Of a DNA stretch of 64,000 nucleotides, positions 27,812-35,768 are shown piece by piece (position 1 is the stretch's first letter; the number at the start of each line of letters is the position of its first letter). Location of the stretch: the NCBI GenBank assembly GCA_963739045.1, contig CAVTYY010000001.1, forward strand, positions 186,001 to 250,000. Reading direction: 5' to 3'. The notes beneath the pieces were generated by a model that was not told where the DNA came from, did not search any database, and saw only the letters and a list, made by a program, of their open reading frames with translations. The DNA comes from Halobacillus_B sp963739045. GTDB lineage: Bacteria > Bacillota > Bacilli > Bacillales > Halobacillaceae. Position numbers and translations under genes: made by a program.

Positions 27812-28657
27812 TTACTCCTTTACCTTCCGAAAGCTGATCTCCCAATTGGATCCGGTACCGATTCCATAGGCTTTCGCGAAGGATCCCTGGTTGATCGCCA
27901 CCCCTAAATTATCCAGAGAGTTAACATAAACCAAGGGCTCCCCCATGTGCGTATCAGCAAACGAGCGGCCAAAGGTCATTTCATTTTGGTAAACGGGGCG
28001 GCCATTATGAAGAATAACTACCTCCAAAGTGTCCCCATAATCCACCTTCATTTCTTTAAACAGAGAGCGTTGAATATTGGTCCATAAATTCCCGAACCGA
28101 ATATCAAGAATATCAATGAGTCCCTCTGCTACTCCTCCGTGGATTTGCGGCTTTTTCACCATTAAATGTGTTAAAGAGTTGACATCAACACGCGGACCTA
28201 CCTGCTCAAAAGTAATCACACCAGCAGCAAGTCTAGCTCCGGTATAAGCATATATATCCCTGCCATGAAAGGTGTACGACTCACCTGAATAAGGCAGGCG
28301 ATTAATAGTCTCATCAATTTCTCTTGCTTCGATGATTCCCGCGGTACGATCAATATGAGTGAGCGTCCCATTATCAGGAGTAATCACGAAATGTCCTGTT
28401 CCCGTTTTCACACCTAGACTTCTCCTTGTCGAACCAACTCCTGGATCTACAACCGAAACAAAGACCGTTCCTTTTGTCCAGTACATCATGGTCTGCCATA
28501 ACCTGTAAGAAGCTTCCCATATGTTAAATGGGGGGATATCATGGGTTAAATCAAAGATGGATAACTGATGATCTACGGAGTGGGACACTCCATGCATCGC
28601 ACTGACTGCCCCGTCACTAATGCCGAAATCTGATTGAAGAACCAAAGCTTTCTTCAT
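27812..28657 (-). CDS. SAM hydrolase / SAM-dependent halogenase family protein (DUF62)
   Basis: A 281-residue protein with the DUF62 layout: N-terminal LVLQSDFGISDG (metal/SAM-binding Asp), FVSVVDPGVGSTRR, ITPDNGTLTH and YTFHGRDIYAY, then a C-terminal beta domain from about 175. Characterised members hydrolyse S-adenosylmethionine to adenosine and methionine; a few chlorinate or fluorinate it. The sequence gives no reason to expect halogenation. Divergent from the downstream MarR gene. Confidence 0.87.
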   Translation of the reverse strand: MKKALVLQSDFGISDGAVSAMHGVSHSVDHQLSIFDLTHDIPPFNIWEASYRLWQTMMYWTKGTVFVSVVDPGVGSTRRSLGVKTGTGHFVITPDNGTLTHIDRTAGIIEAREIDETINRLPYSGESYTFHGRDIYAYTGARLAAGVITFEQVGPRVDVNSLTHLMVKKPQIHGGVAEGLIDILDIRFGNLWTNIQRSLFKEMKVDYGDTLEVVILHNGRPVYQNEMTFGRSFADTHMGEPLVYVNSLDNLGVAINQGSFAKAYGIGTGSNWEISFRKVKE

Positions 28658-28776
28658 ACTGACGACCCGCCTTTATTTATCAATTTGAGAACTATATTCG
28701 ATACTTTCTTTCCTTTTCCCTTTATTTTAGTCCTATTGGAACTGGCTAAAGACAGAATATTTACATATCATTAATC

Positions 28777-28808
28777 AAGTAAATATTTCTTGTATAAATA
28801 TTTAACTT
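28777..28808. promoter_or_regulatory. Candidate operator of the MarR-MFS pair
   Basis: AAGT-AAATATTT and AAATATTTAACTT form an imperfect palindrome around CTTGTAT, about 45 nt before the MarR start. The position suits autorepression. Confidence 0.5.
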
Positions 28809-28852
28809 GGTTTAATATTCATATAGTAATCATTTATGGAGGAGAGATTTTT

Positions 28853-29272
28853 TTGCAGGATAACGAAACCAAACATCTCATTGGAGAACTCGAACTTGTT
28901 ATGCGTTCCTTTATTAGAGATTTCAAGAAAGAATTAAATGAAATTCTTGGCGAAGGATTCACCAGCAGTGAATTTAGTTTCTTGCGGGCTATGTACGATA
29001 GTAACTGTCAAAATGTATCCAGCCTTGCTTCTATGCTTAACGTTTCAAACAGCCACGCGACGTCTGTCATGGACCGTCTTGTTGATAAAGGGTTAATCAC
29101 ACGCGGAAGGTCTGAACAAGACAGGCGCGTCGTCATTTTCACACTGACGGAGACAGGTACAGAAATCTTTAAGAGTCTTCATGATAAACGAGAAACCTAT
29201 ATGGAAGAACGCTTTAGCAAGTTATCCAGCAGTGAAATCAAAGAGTTAATTCGCATTTTTAATCGCTTATAG
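28853..29272 (+). CDS. MarR-family transcriptional regulator
   Basis: The start is TTG at 28853, 7 nt after GGAGGAGA; the longer in-frame extension has no site and is AT-rich. The 139-residue product has the winged helix of MarR (NVSSLASMLNVSNSHATSVMDRLVDKGLI, RGRSEQDRRVVIFTLTETG). It is followed at 35 nt by a 14-helix MFS pump, the usual efflux-regulator pairing. No conserved N-terminal cysteine. Confidence 0.88.
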   Translation: MQDNETKHLIGELELVMRSFIRDFKKELNEILGEGFTSSEFSFLRAMYDSNCQNVSSLASMLNVSNSHATSVMDRLVDKGLITRGRSEQDRRVVIFTLTETGTEIFKSLHDKRETYMEERFSKLSSSEIKELIRIFNRL

Positions 29273-29307
29273 TCTGACCAATTACCTCATTTAAAAGGAG
29301 AAGTGTG

Positions 29308-30906
29308 ATGGAGCATCTAGAGCACAAACAAAAGGTGACAATTATGATCGCCATTATGGCTGCTATGTTATTTGCAGCACTTAACCAGACGATTGTCGGC
29401 ACAGCCCTGCCGATTATTGTGGCTGATATCGGCGGCATGGATTATTTCAGCTGGGTATTTACCATTTATATGCTGACTACTAGTATTACAGCTATTCTTG
29501 TAGGAAAATTATCCGATACTTACGGACGTAAGCCTTTCATTCTAACGGGGATCGGGATTTTCATTCTTGGCTCGTTCTTATCGGGTACCTCGGTTAACAT
29601 TTACCAATTGATTATTTACCGCGGCCTTCAGGGATTTGGCGGAGGAATGATTATGTCTACTGCTTTTACAGCGATTGGCGACTTGTTTGCTCCCCGTGAA
29701 CGCGGACGCTGGCAAGGATTAATGAGCTCTGTATTTGGGCTTGCAAGTGTATTTGGTCCAACTTTAGGGGGCTATATTGTCGATACGTGGGCATGGAACT
29801 GGGTGTTCTGGGTCTTCCTCCCATTCGGTATCGTTGCTTTTGTCATGATTTGGAAAATGTTCCCTAACGTTAAATCTGCCGAAAAGACTTCCGTTGACTT
29901 TGTCGGTGCCGTCATTCTTGCTTTAACCATCGTCCCTTTGCTGCTAGCTTTTTCATGGGCTGGCCAGACGTACGCCTGGGATTCAGCTGTCGTCATCGGT
30001 TTGTTCAGCTGGTCTGCAATTGCCCTTGCTTCCTTTATCTTTATTGAAACGAAAGCGAAAAATCCGATTATCCCGCTTCATCTGTTTAAAAACAGCATCT
30101 TTTCCATTTCCAATATTGGCGGTTTGCTGATGGGCATGGGAATGTTCGGAGCGATTATGTATATGCCTTTCTTTGTGCAAGGCGTACTGGGCATATCTGC
30201 TACAAGAACTGGATTTGTCATGATGTCCATGATGCTCAGCATGGTGGTCACAAGTACAATTGGCGGCCAGCTGATTACTAAAACGGGCCGCTATAAAATC
30301 TTTGCGATCATCGGATTAATCGTCATGAGTATCGGAATGTTTTTGATGTCCCGAATGAGCGTCGATAGCACCCTGTTCGGAGTGATTCGCAACTTAATAT
30401 TAGTAGGACTCGGACTTGGATTGACCTTCCCTGTCCTTACATTAACCGTGCAAAATGCGGTAGAACATAAATATCTCGGCGTAGCGACCTCCGCCTCGCA
30501 GTTCTTCCGGCAGGCAGGAGGAACCATCGGTGTATCGATTATGGGGTCGATCATGAGTATGATCATGCGGGATAAAATGACGACCATGGCTGCCGATACC
30601 GCCCAGCAGACAAAAGGAATGAAAGATATTGGCGCCATTGAAGATCCTCAGGTGCTCATGGACCCTGACAAAATCGCTCAATTTAAAGACACCATTCCAG
30701 ACCAAATGCTGCCTGTTTTTAACCAAATCGTCGGAACTATGAGAGAGGTGCTCAGCTCTGCCCTAAGCGGTTCATTTTTATTTGGAACTTTTATTCTGCT
30801 GTGTGCGTTCGTACTGATCCTTTTCCTTAAAGAAATTCCATTGCGACTTACTAATAAAACAGAAGAAACACCTAAAGAAGAAAAACCTTCAAAAATGACA
30901 TCCTAA
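29308..30906 (+). CDS. MFS drug efflux transporter, DHA2 (EmrB/QacA) family
   Basis: 532 residues from the ATG at 29308, 7 nt after AAAAGGAG. Fourteen predicted helices; the DHA2 marks LNQTIVGTALPIIVADIGG (helix 1), GKLSDTYGRKPFIL (motif A) and the antiporter motif C-like GLASVFGPTLGGYIVD. A charged C-terminus follows. It probably exports drugs or other toxic compounds using proton motive force and is controlled by the MarR gene before it. Confidence 0.92.
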   Translation: MEHLEHKQKVTIMIAIMAAMLFAALNQTIVGTALPIIVADIGGMDYFSWVFTIYMLTTSITAILVGKLSDTYGRKPFILTGIGIFILGSFLSGTSVNIYQLIIYRGLQGFGGGMIMSTAFTAIGDLFAPRERGRWQGLMSSVFGLASVFGPTLGGYIVDTWAWNWVFWVFLPFGIVAFVMIWKMFPNVKSAEKTSVDFVGAVILALTIVPLLLAFSWAGQTYAWDSAVVIGLFSWSAIALASFIFIETKAKNPIIPLHLFKNSIFSISNIGGLLMGMGMFGAIMYMPFFVQGVLGISATRTGFVMMSMMLSMVVTSTIGGQLITKTGRYKIFAIIGLIVMSIGMFLMSRMSVDSTLFGVIRNLILVGLGLGLTFPVLTLTVQNAVEHKYLGVATSASQFFRQAGGTIGVSIMGSIMSMIMRDKMTTMAADTAQQTKGMKDIGAIEDPQVLMDPDKIAQFKDTIPDQMLPVFNQIVGTMREVLSSALSGSFLFGTFILLCAFVLILFLKEIPLRLTNKTEETPKEEKPSKMTS

Positions 30907-30949
30907 TAAAAAAATGTGGAATAAAACTGGCTAGGCAAATGGGAATACT

Positions 30950-31015
30950 CTCTGCTTTTCGAAGAAGCTGAGGCCACGCCTGCGAAAAGCAAAGCAGGAG
31001 GAGGAAGCGATACCT
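30950..31015. repeat. Possible decayed fragment of the dispersed repeat
   Basis: CTGAGGCCACGCCTGCGAAA and GCAGGAGGAGGAAGCGA resemble the GAGGAGGCTCAGCGCCCG / CGGAAAGCGA half of the 170-bp element, but the match is short and no terminal repeat is left. Confidence 0.3.
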
Positions 31016-31033
31016 TCATTGATATCAACACAC

Positions 31034-31073
31034 AGAAAAAACCGAACCCCTATTGATGGTTCGGTTTTTTTGG
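31034..31073. terminator. Bidirectional terminator after the MFS gene
   Basis: AAAAAACCGAACC, loop CCTATTGA and GGTTCGGTTTTTTT. It serves the MFS gene and the convergent DUF1189 gene. Same family as 11613 and 18498. Confidence 0.85.
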
Positions 31074-31105
31074 TGAAGAAGATCATTCTTTTTTTCCAGC
31101 CTTTC

Positions 31106-31600
31106 CTATGATACCCGCTTCTGTGAAAGCTTCGGATAAATAGAAATCATCCGGTAAATGTACACAAACAAAATCGTTACGAACAGAAGAAAGCTCATCC
31201 AATTGGGCACGGGAGTATGTTTCAGAATCACACTGATAATCAAAGGCAGCGTAGACGCATAAGAAACCATTTTCCATAATTGCTGGTAAATCAGCTTGCG
31301 CTTAAGCAGGCTTTTGAGCAGCAGTGCCCCTCCAGCTAAGATCGAAATCCCTGTCAGGATCATAAAAATAATAAAGAGCGGGTAAAAAAAGAGCACTTGA
31401 AAAATGTAAAGACCCCGGGAGACTTCCTGAAGCCGAACATCTAAGTGCTGGATGGTCAAAATTAAGTCGGGTAAGAAGAGCAAGCTTAATAAAGTGAACA
31501 TATAAAAGATCGTGTTCGTCATACCTTTGCGATTTAAATGAAACATTGCTTTTTTCCTTGGTAAACGCAAACTGCTCACCAGTGAATCCAGAAAACCCAT
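31106..31600 (-). CDS. DUF1189-like membrane protein
   Basis: A 164-residue protein with four hydrophobic helices (about 30-48, 68-100, 112-128 and 136-155) and short basic loops. The start MGFLDSLVSSLRLPRKKAMFHLNRKG is like the DUF1189 family but the product is shorter than full DUF1189 members. GGGGGAGAAGG precedes the ATG. The function is unknown. It lies 14 nt after the DUF1450 gene, in the same direction. Confidence 0.55.
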   Translation of the reverse strand: MGFLDSLVSSLRLPRKKAMFHLNRKGMTNTIFYMFTLLSLLFLPDLILTIQHLDVRLQEVSRGLYIFQVLFFYPLFIIFMILTGISILAGGALLLKSLLKRKLIYQQLWKMVSYASTLPLIISVILKHTPVPNWMSFLLFVTILFVYIYRMISIYPKLSQKRVS

Positions 31601-31614
31601 CCTTCTCCCCCACT

Positions 31615-31827
31615 TTAGTCCGCATAAATGGCTAATTCTTCTTCAATTTTTGTACGAATTTTATCTAATGCTTCTTCAGGTGTGTTTGCAAATATGCGTG
31701 AGTTATTTACGAGAGCATAAGGCTTTAATGCGCATAGTCCGCAAAAAGAAAGACAATCATTCTTTAGAACGGCAGCATCTGGATATTCAGATTCAATGAT
31801 GCTCTCGATATCCAAAACATTAATCAA
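31615..31827 (-). CDS. DUF1450 (YuzB-like) small protein, start out of frame
   Basis: The protein carries the family cysteine pattern NDCLSFCGLCALKPYALVN and a C-terminal PEEALDKIRTKIEEE helix. The only start in frame is a TTG at 31827 with no ribosome site. Homology-like sequence continues upstream of it in the same frame (VVVVEICDSN), but no start codon is found there. An ATG with a good AAAGGAG site at 31862 is one base out of frame, in a run of four Gs that also makes the stop of the ribF-like gene. Either the G-run is one base short or translation starts unusually. DUF1450 function is unknown; the cysteines suggest metal or redox binding. Confidence 0.7.
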   Translation of the reverse strand: MINVLDIESIIESEYPDAAVLKNDCLSFCGLCALKPYALVNNSRIFANTPEEALDKIRTKIEEELAIYAD

Positions 31828-31853
31828 GTTGCTATCACAAATTTCTACAACAA

Positions 31854-32789
31854 CTACCCCATGTTTGATTTCTCCTTTTCTAAGGTGTCCGTAATGCCTA
31901 AGATTTTTCTAGCTTCCAATTCATCCATCTTCATTTGTTCCACTAAAGCATCCAGACCTTCAAAGTTCACTTCGTCTCGAAGGTGCCGGTAGAATTTCAG
32001 TGTCACTTGACGGCCGTATAAATCTCCTGAAAAATCTAGAAGATAGGCCTCTACTTTATAAGAGTCCCCGTTTACCGTCGGTCGATAGCCTGCACTCACT
32101 AAGGTATAGTAAGAAGAGTCATCGGATAGATCCACTAACCCCAGGTACACACCCGGTCTCAGCTCGACATAATCCTGAATATTCCCCATGTTCAATGTAG
32201 GAAATCCAAGCTGCCGCCCTAACTGTTCTCCTTTTTCAACGATGCCGGTCATTTCAAAAGGGCGGCCCAGCATTGATTGAGCAGCTTCCATATGCCCTTT
32301 ACTTATTAGTGTCCGAATGGTAGAGCTTTGAATAGTTAAACCATGTATGTTCGCAGAAGGCAGTACAGTTACAGGGACATCATTCTTACGGCCTGTCTCC
32401 TCTACCGCTGCCGAATGCTTCGGCTCAGTTTCATCCCAATGGAAATCTTCGCTTATAATCACCCGTTTAATATTTAAGGAACGGATATAATTCTCTATTA
32501 CTTCTTCAATCGTTTGATTTTCGGCAGAATTCATATGGTAATATCGATCAGCTCCAGCGGCTTTAAAGGCATGAATCCTGTCTTCATAGGAAGATAAAGC
32601 ACACCCTGGCTGGGAAGAGCAAGCGAAGCCAAGCACAGCTACTCTTTCTTCATAACTGGCTAACTGTTTAGCCTTATCCACCAGCTGCTGATGTCCTTTA
32701 TGAAAACCGTCCCATTTTCCAATTACAAGCACAACAGGGTCAGAGCTTTGCGGAATGGCGGAAGTTACTTCGATCGTATCCATATTCAT
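31854..32789 (-). CDS. Riboflavin kinase/FAD synthetase family protein (RibF-like)
   Basis: 311 residues. The N-terminal nucleotidyltransferase domain (about 1-170) has GKWDGFHKGHQQL and SSTIRTLI; the C-terminal riboflavin kinase domain (about 180-300) has GRQLGFPTLNM and RPGVYLG. It should make FMN and FAD. Bacillaceae normally keep the essential ribC/ribF beside truB and rpsO, which are not here, so this is probably a second copy. The nucleotidyl motif is GKWDG rather than the usual GFFDG. AAGGGGATAG precedes the ATG. Overlaps the putative ATG of the DUF1450 gene. Confidence 0.85.
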   Translation of the reverse strand: MNMDTIEVTSAIPQSSDPVVLVIGKWDGFHKGHQQLVDKAKQLASYEERVAVLGFACSSQPGCALSSYEDRIHAFKAAGADRYYHMNSAENQTIEEVIENYIRSLNIKRVIISEDFHWDETEPKHSAAVEETGRKNDVPVTVLPSANIHGLTIQSSTIRTLISKGHMEAAQSMLGRPFEMTGIVEKGEQLGRQLGFPTLNMGNIQDYVELRPGVYLGLVDLSDDSSYYTLVSAGYRPTVNGDSYKVEAYLLDFSGDLYGRQVTLKFYRHLRDEVNFEGLDALVEQMKMDELEARKILGITDTLEKEKSNMG

Positions 32790-32830
32790 TCTATCCCCTT
32801 TATCTGTAAACTATTAGTAAACTTATTTAT

Positions 32831-32850
32831 TATATAACACTACGTTATAT
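32831..32850. promoter_or_regulatory. Palindrome between the divergent ribF-like and HD genes
   Basis: ATATAAC and GTTATAT are separated by ACTAC. A second palindrome, CAAACGTTTG, lies near 32899. Possible regulator sites; no regulator is identified. Confidence 0.3.
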
Positions 32851-32971
32851 TTAAGCAACCATCAGAAAGAAATGCAAGTCTTCTGCACGACCTTAATCAA
32901 ACGTTTGTTTAAATAAGCGGTGTGTAGTGAAATACGCTTATAACTACTCATTTTTAGGAGGAAAAGCATAG

Positions 32972-33511
32972 ATGAGAAAAAAGGCAGAAAATTTTGCAGC
33001 TCAAGCTCACAAAGGACAAAAACGAAAAAATTCGAACACGGACTATATCGTCCATCCGGTAAGAGTCGCCCGCATTCTTGAAGATGCCGGCTGTCCGGAA
33101 GAAGTCATTTGCGCAGGATATCTTCACGATGTAGTAGAAGACACCTCGATAGAACTATTAGACATCGAAAGGGAATTCAGTTCAGAAGTTATGAAAATTG
33201 TAGCTTCCCATACAGAAGATAAATCAAAATCCTGGAAAGAAAGAAAGCAGCACACGATCCATACGCTGCGTGACGCAGCAAAAGAAATCAAATACTTAAT
33301 CGTCGCCGATAAACTAGATAACCTTCTCTCTTTAGAAGCAGACTATGCCGCCCGCGGAGATGAGATTTGGCAGAACTTTAATGCAGGAAAGTCTGAGCAG
33401 AAATGGTATAACGAATCCATTACCGAAGTGATGGAAACGGGGCTTGATAAAGAGGAGATCCCTTCTTTCTTTGGGGACTATAAATGTGCCGTTGAGCGAG
33501 TATTTCAGTAA
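32972..33511 (+). CDS. HD-domain hydrolase resembling small RelA/SpoT-type hydrolases
   Basis: A 179-residue single-domain protein. The metal residues match RSH hydrolases: the His of YIVHPVRVARIL, HD and ED of GYLHDVVEDT and the Asp of VADKLDNLLSL. The N-terminal AAQAHKGQKRKNSNTDYIVHP is the classic RSH opening. No synthetase, TGS or ACT domain is present. (p)ppGpp or related nucleotide hydrolysis is inferred, not shown. TAGGAGG precedes the ATG. Confidence 0.85.
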   Translation: MRKKAENFAAQAHKGQKRKNSNTDYIVHPVRVARILEDAGCPEEVICAGYLHDVVEDTSIELLDIEREFSSEVMKIVASHTEDKSKSWKERKQHTIHTLRDAAKEIKYLIVADKLDNLLSLEADYAARGDEIWQNFNAGKSEQKWYNESITEVMETGLDKEEIPSFFGDYKCAVERVFQ

Positions 33512-33564
33512 TCATTCATTTAAATCAAGAGTTCCGTCCTTGTTTAAGATGTTTACGCGCAAAA

Positions 33565-33685
33565 TAAAAGAAGCTGAAACAGAAGTCTTCTTGCCATGAT
33601 TAAATCCGAACGATGACGGAACGTAACCAACCTCCCATCATCGTTCGGATTTTTTTGTCTTGCATGATCCAGGATTTCTCCTTTT
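33565..33685 (+). repeat. Composite repeat with CCGAACGATGA terminator, copy 1
   Basis: Starts around GAAGCTGAAACAGAAG, continues ATTAAATCCGAACGATGA, then TCATCGTTCGGATTTTTTTG and TGCATGATCCAG. The hairpin arms are 33602-33616 and 33637-33651, followed by T7. The shared sequence with copies at 38850, 40110 and 44681 extends beyond the hairpin. It should terminate the HD gene. Confidence 0.8.
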
Positions 33686-33755
33686 ATTACTCTGTCTCCA
33701 CGGATCAACAAAAGAGATTGGGAGCATTACCTTATGTCTCATCCTCTTTCTGCAG

Positions 33756-35255
33756 TTAATTGAAATGAGGAGAGGAGTGGTAATAATTACGAATGATTTC
33801 TTCATCCGAATGAGGAATTTCTTCCCCTTTAACCATCTGTGCTTCATTAATGCAGCCGCTGGTCAGGAGAATAATATCATTGGGTTCAGCGATGGATAAA
33901 CTTCGCAGCACCCCTTCTTCACGGGTCAAAGAAGTATAAATATGGCCGGTTTGCGGTTGGGTAAACCCTTTCATGACTTGGTCTACAATCGCTTGAGGAT
34001 CATGGTATCCAGGGTGATCCACGGTTACAATCACTTCGTCTGCCTGACCTTCAATAGCAGCGGCCATCTTGGGCATTTTGTTAAAATCGCGAATACCGAT
34101 GCCAGCAATCATGACGATTAAACGGTTGTAGTCCAGCTTCTTTACTTCTTCTACTAACCTTGTTATCGCTACTGGAGTATGAGCGTAATCTAATATAACT
34201 TTCTGGTTCATCGGGGTCTGAATCACTTGGAACCTTCCGACAGGACTTTCAAGCTGGGGAAGAACGTTTACGATCTCTTCAATAGAATAATTCAGATGAA
34301 GAGCAGCAGCGATTGCCGACAAGACGTTGGCTACATTGTACGTGCCGTAAACAGGAACGTGAGCGAAATACGTTTTTCCTAAGATATGCAAATCGAAACT
34401 AGCTCCGTTCTCGGTAATTTGAATATTGTCGGCCAGTATATCAGCTTCAGGATTCTGCTGAATACTGTATGTGATAGAAGGGCCTTGGAAAGTTTCAGCA
34501 AGTTCCCTCCCCATTTCCTCATCATCCAAGTTAATAACCGCCGTCTTCGCTTGGTCAAATAATTTTTGTTTACAGCCTTTATACCGAGCAATGGTATGGT
34601 GGTATTCTAGATGCTCCTCAGAGAAATTAGTAAGAATAGCAACGTCAAAGTCGATCCCTTCCAGCCGCTTCTGATCGATACCAATAGAAGTAGCCTCCAT
34701 CACAGCTGCCTGGTCTTTCCGTACGTCCAAGTCGTGGAAAATCTGATGAAGATCTATGGATTCAGGAGTGGTGGGGGTAGACTTTTTATAAGGAATCTTG
34801 TCGGTAGAAGACCATATTCCTGTTGTCCCAATAGAACCTGTCCGCAAACCGAGTAAAGTAAGCAGAGACCTTACATAGGCGGTTACTGTTGTTTTCCCGT
34901 TCGTTCCTGTTACCCCGATGGTTTTAATCTTTTCATCTGCATTTCTATAGAAGTGCTTAGCAAGATACGCCATCGCCTTTCTTACGTCTGGTACAGCTAT
35001 GAAAGTGCACGCTGAATATCGTTCGCTTAATTGGGACAGCTGGTGTGTATGATTTCCTACGATAACGGTGGCTCCCAATTGAATGGCGTCTTCTATAAAC
35101 AGATGACCGTCAGCGTTTTCCCCTTTCATACTAAAAAATATGGTGCCCGTTTCCACCCTTTTTGAGTGAAAGGAGAGCTTGGATACTTCTTGTTCCTTTG
35201 GTCCGAACAGCTCTTGAATAGACAGACCTTTCACTTGCTCAAATTGTATTTTCAT
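33756..35255 (-). CDS. Divergent MurE-type Mur ligase (paralog)
   Basis: A 499-residue three-domain Mur ligase. The ATP loop is TGTNGKTT (about 116-123) and the substrate blocks TPTTPES, YKGCKQKLFD and LDYAHTP are present, so it belongs to the MurE branch. Three usual features differ. The segment that reads DNPR (diaminopimelate) or D(N/D)P(A/N) (lysine) in known enzymes reads DHPG at 413-416. The C-terminal GKGHE is SGCINEA. The SSHAL block is ATSIGI. The gene is not in a cell-division cluster, so the amino acid it adds, or whether it acts on peptidoglycan at all, is open. AGTGAGGAAT precedes the ATG. Confidence 0.85.
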   Translation of the reverse strand: MKIQFEQVKGLSIQELFGPKEQEVSKLSFHSKRVETGTIFFSMKGENADGHLFIEDAIQLGATVIVGNHTHQLSQLSERYSACTFIAVPDVRKAMAYLAKHFYRNADEKIKTIGVTGTNGKTTVTAYVRSLLTLLGLRTGSIGTTGIWSSTDKIPYKKSTPTTPESIDLHQIFHDLDVRKDQAAVMEATSIGIDQKRLEGIDFDVAILTNFSEEHLEYHHTIARYKGCKQKLFDQAKTAVINLDDEEMGRELAETFQGPSITYSIQQNPEADILADNIQITENGASFDLHILGKTYFAHVPVYGTYNVANVLSAIAAALHLNYSIEEIVNVLPQLESPVGRFQVIQTPMNQKVILDYAHTPVAITRLVEEVKKLDYNRLIVMIAGIGIRDFNKMPKMAAAIEGQADEVIVTVDHPGYHDPQAIVDQVMKGFTQPQTGHIYTSLTREEGVLRSLSIAEPNDIILLTSGCINEAQMVKGEEIPHSDEEIIRNYYHSSPHFN

Positions 35256-35452
35256 CGCTAATTCCTCACTCTTTATCGTTTTTTTCTCTATTGGTGCAGT
35301 AAACAGACAGTATGTATTAAACAGACAGAAGTGGTCTTCAGCAATTCATTTTATATTCTATCTTTGAAAAAATCACCAAGCGGATGGTCACTCTTATCAA
35401 GGGCTTATTCTGGGAACCGCTGCCTTTATACAGCTATAGCTTTTTCCATAGA
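35256..35452. other. Intergenic region upstream of the MurE paralog
   Basis: AT-rich; ACAGACAG occurs twice near 35305-35330. No gene or hairpin seen. Confidence 0.4.
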
Positions 35453-35641
35453 CTAATGAAATATTCTTTTCCCTAAATACTTTGAATTCAAACCTTTTTT
35501 ACACACTGAGCACATCTGTTTTTTCTCCGGAGAAAACCCGGATTGCGTGGTCACACTCCTTGATCTTCTCCCGTGGGAATCCTCCCATTCCTCACACGTA
35601 ATGTGAGTCGATTTTCCCGGTACTGTTTCACCCCTGATCAT
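35453..35641 (-). CDS. Possible small cysteine-containing protein
   Basis: A 62-residue frame with CSVCKKG and a Cys in ITCEEWEDSHGRR, perhaps a two-cysteine-pair zinc site. No ribosome site is visible before the ATG, and I recognise no family. It is the only plausible gene in the 512-nt gap between the MurE paralog and the P-type ATPase. Confidence 0.22.
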   Translation of the reverse strand: MIRGETVPGKSTHITCEEWEDSHGRRSRSVTTQSGFSPEKKQMCSVCKKGLNSKYLGKRIFH

Positions 35642-35734
35642 AACGGAACCGGAAAGACTTATACAACTATCGTCTCATTTTATGGAATAAATAGAAATGG
35701 AAAATCACTGTAAACTACTGCTTATATAGCCAAA

Positions 35735-35768
35735 TAAAAAAAGGAAAGACCCAGATGAGGCCTTCCCT
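35735..35768 (-). terminator. Terminator of the P-type ATPase gene
   Basis: On the minus strand AAGGGAAGGCC, loop and GGGTCTTTCC followed by T7. The stem has mismatches. It overlaps the stop codon. Confidence 0.6.
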
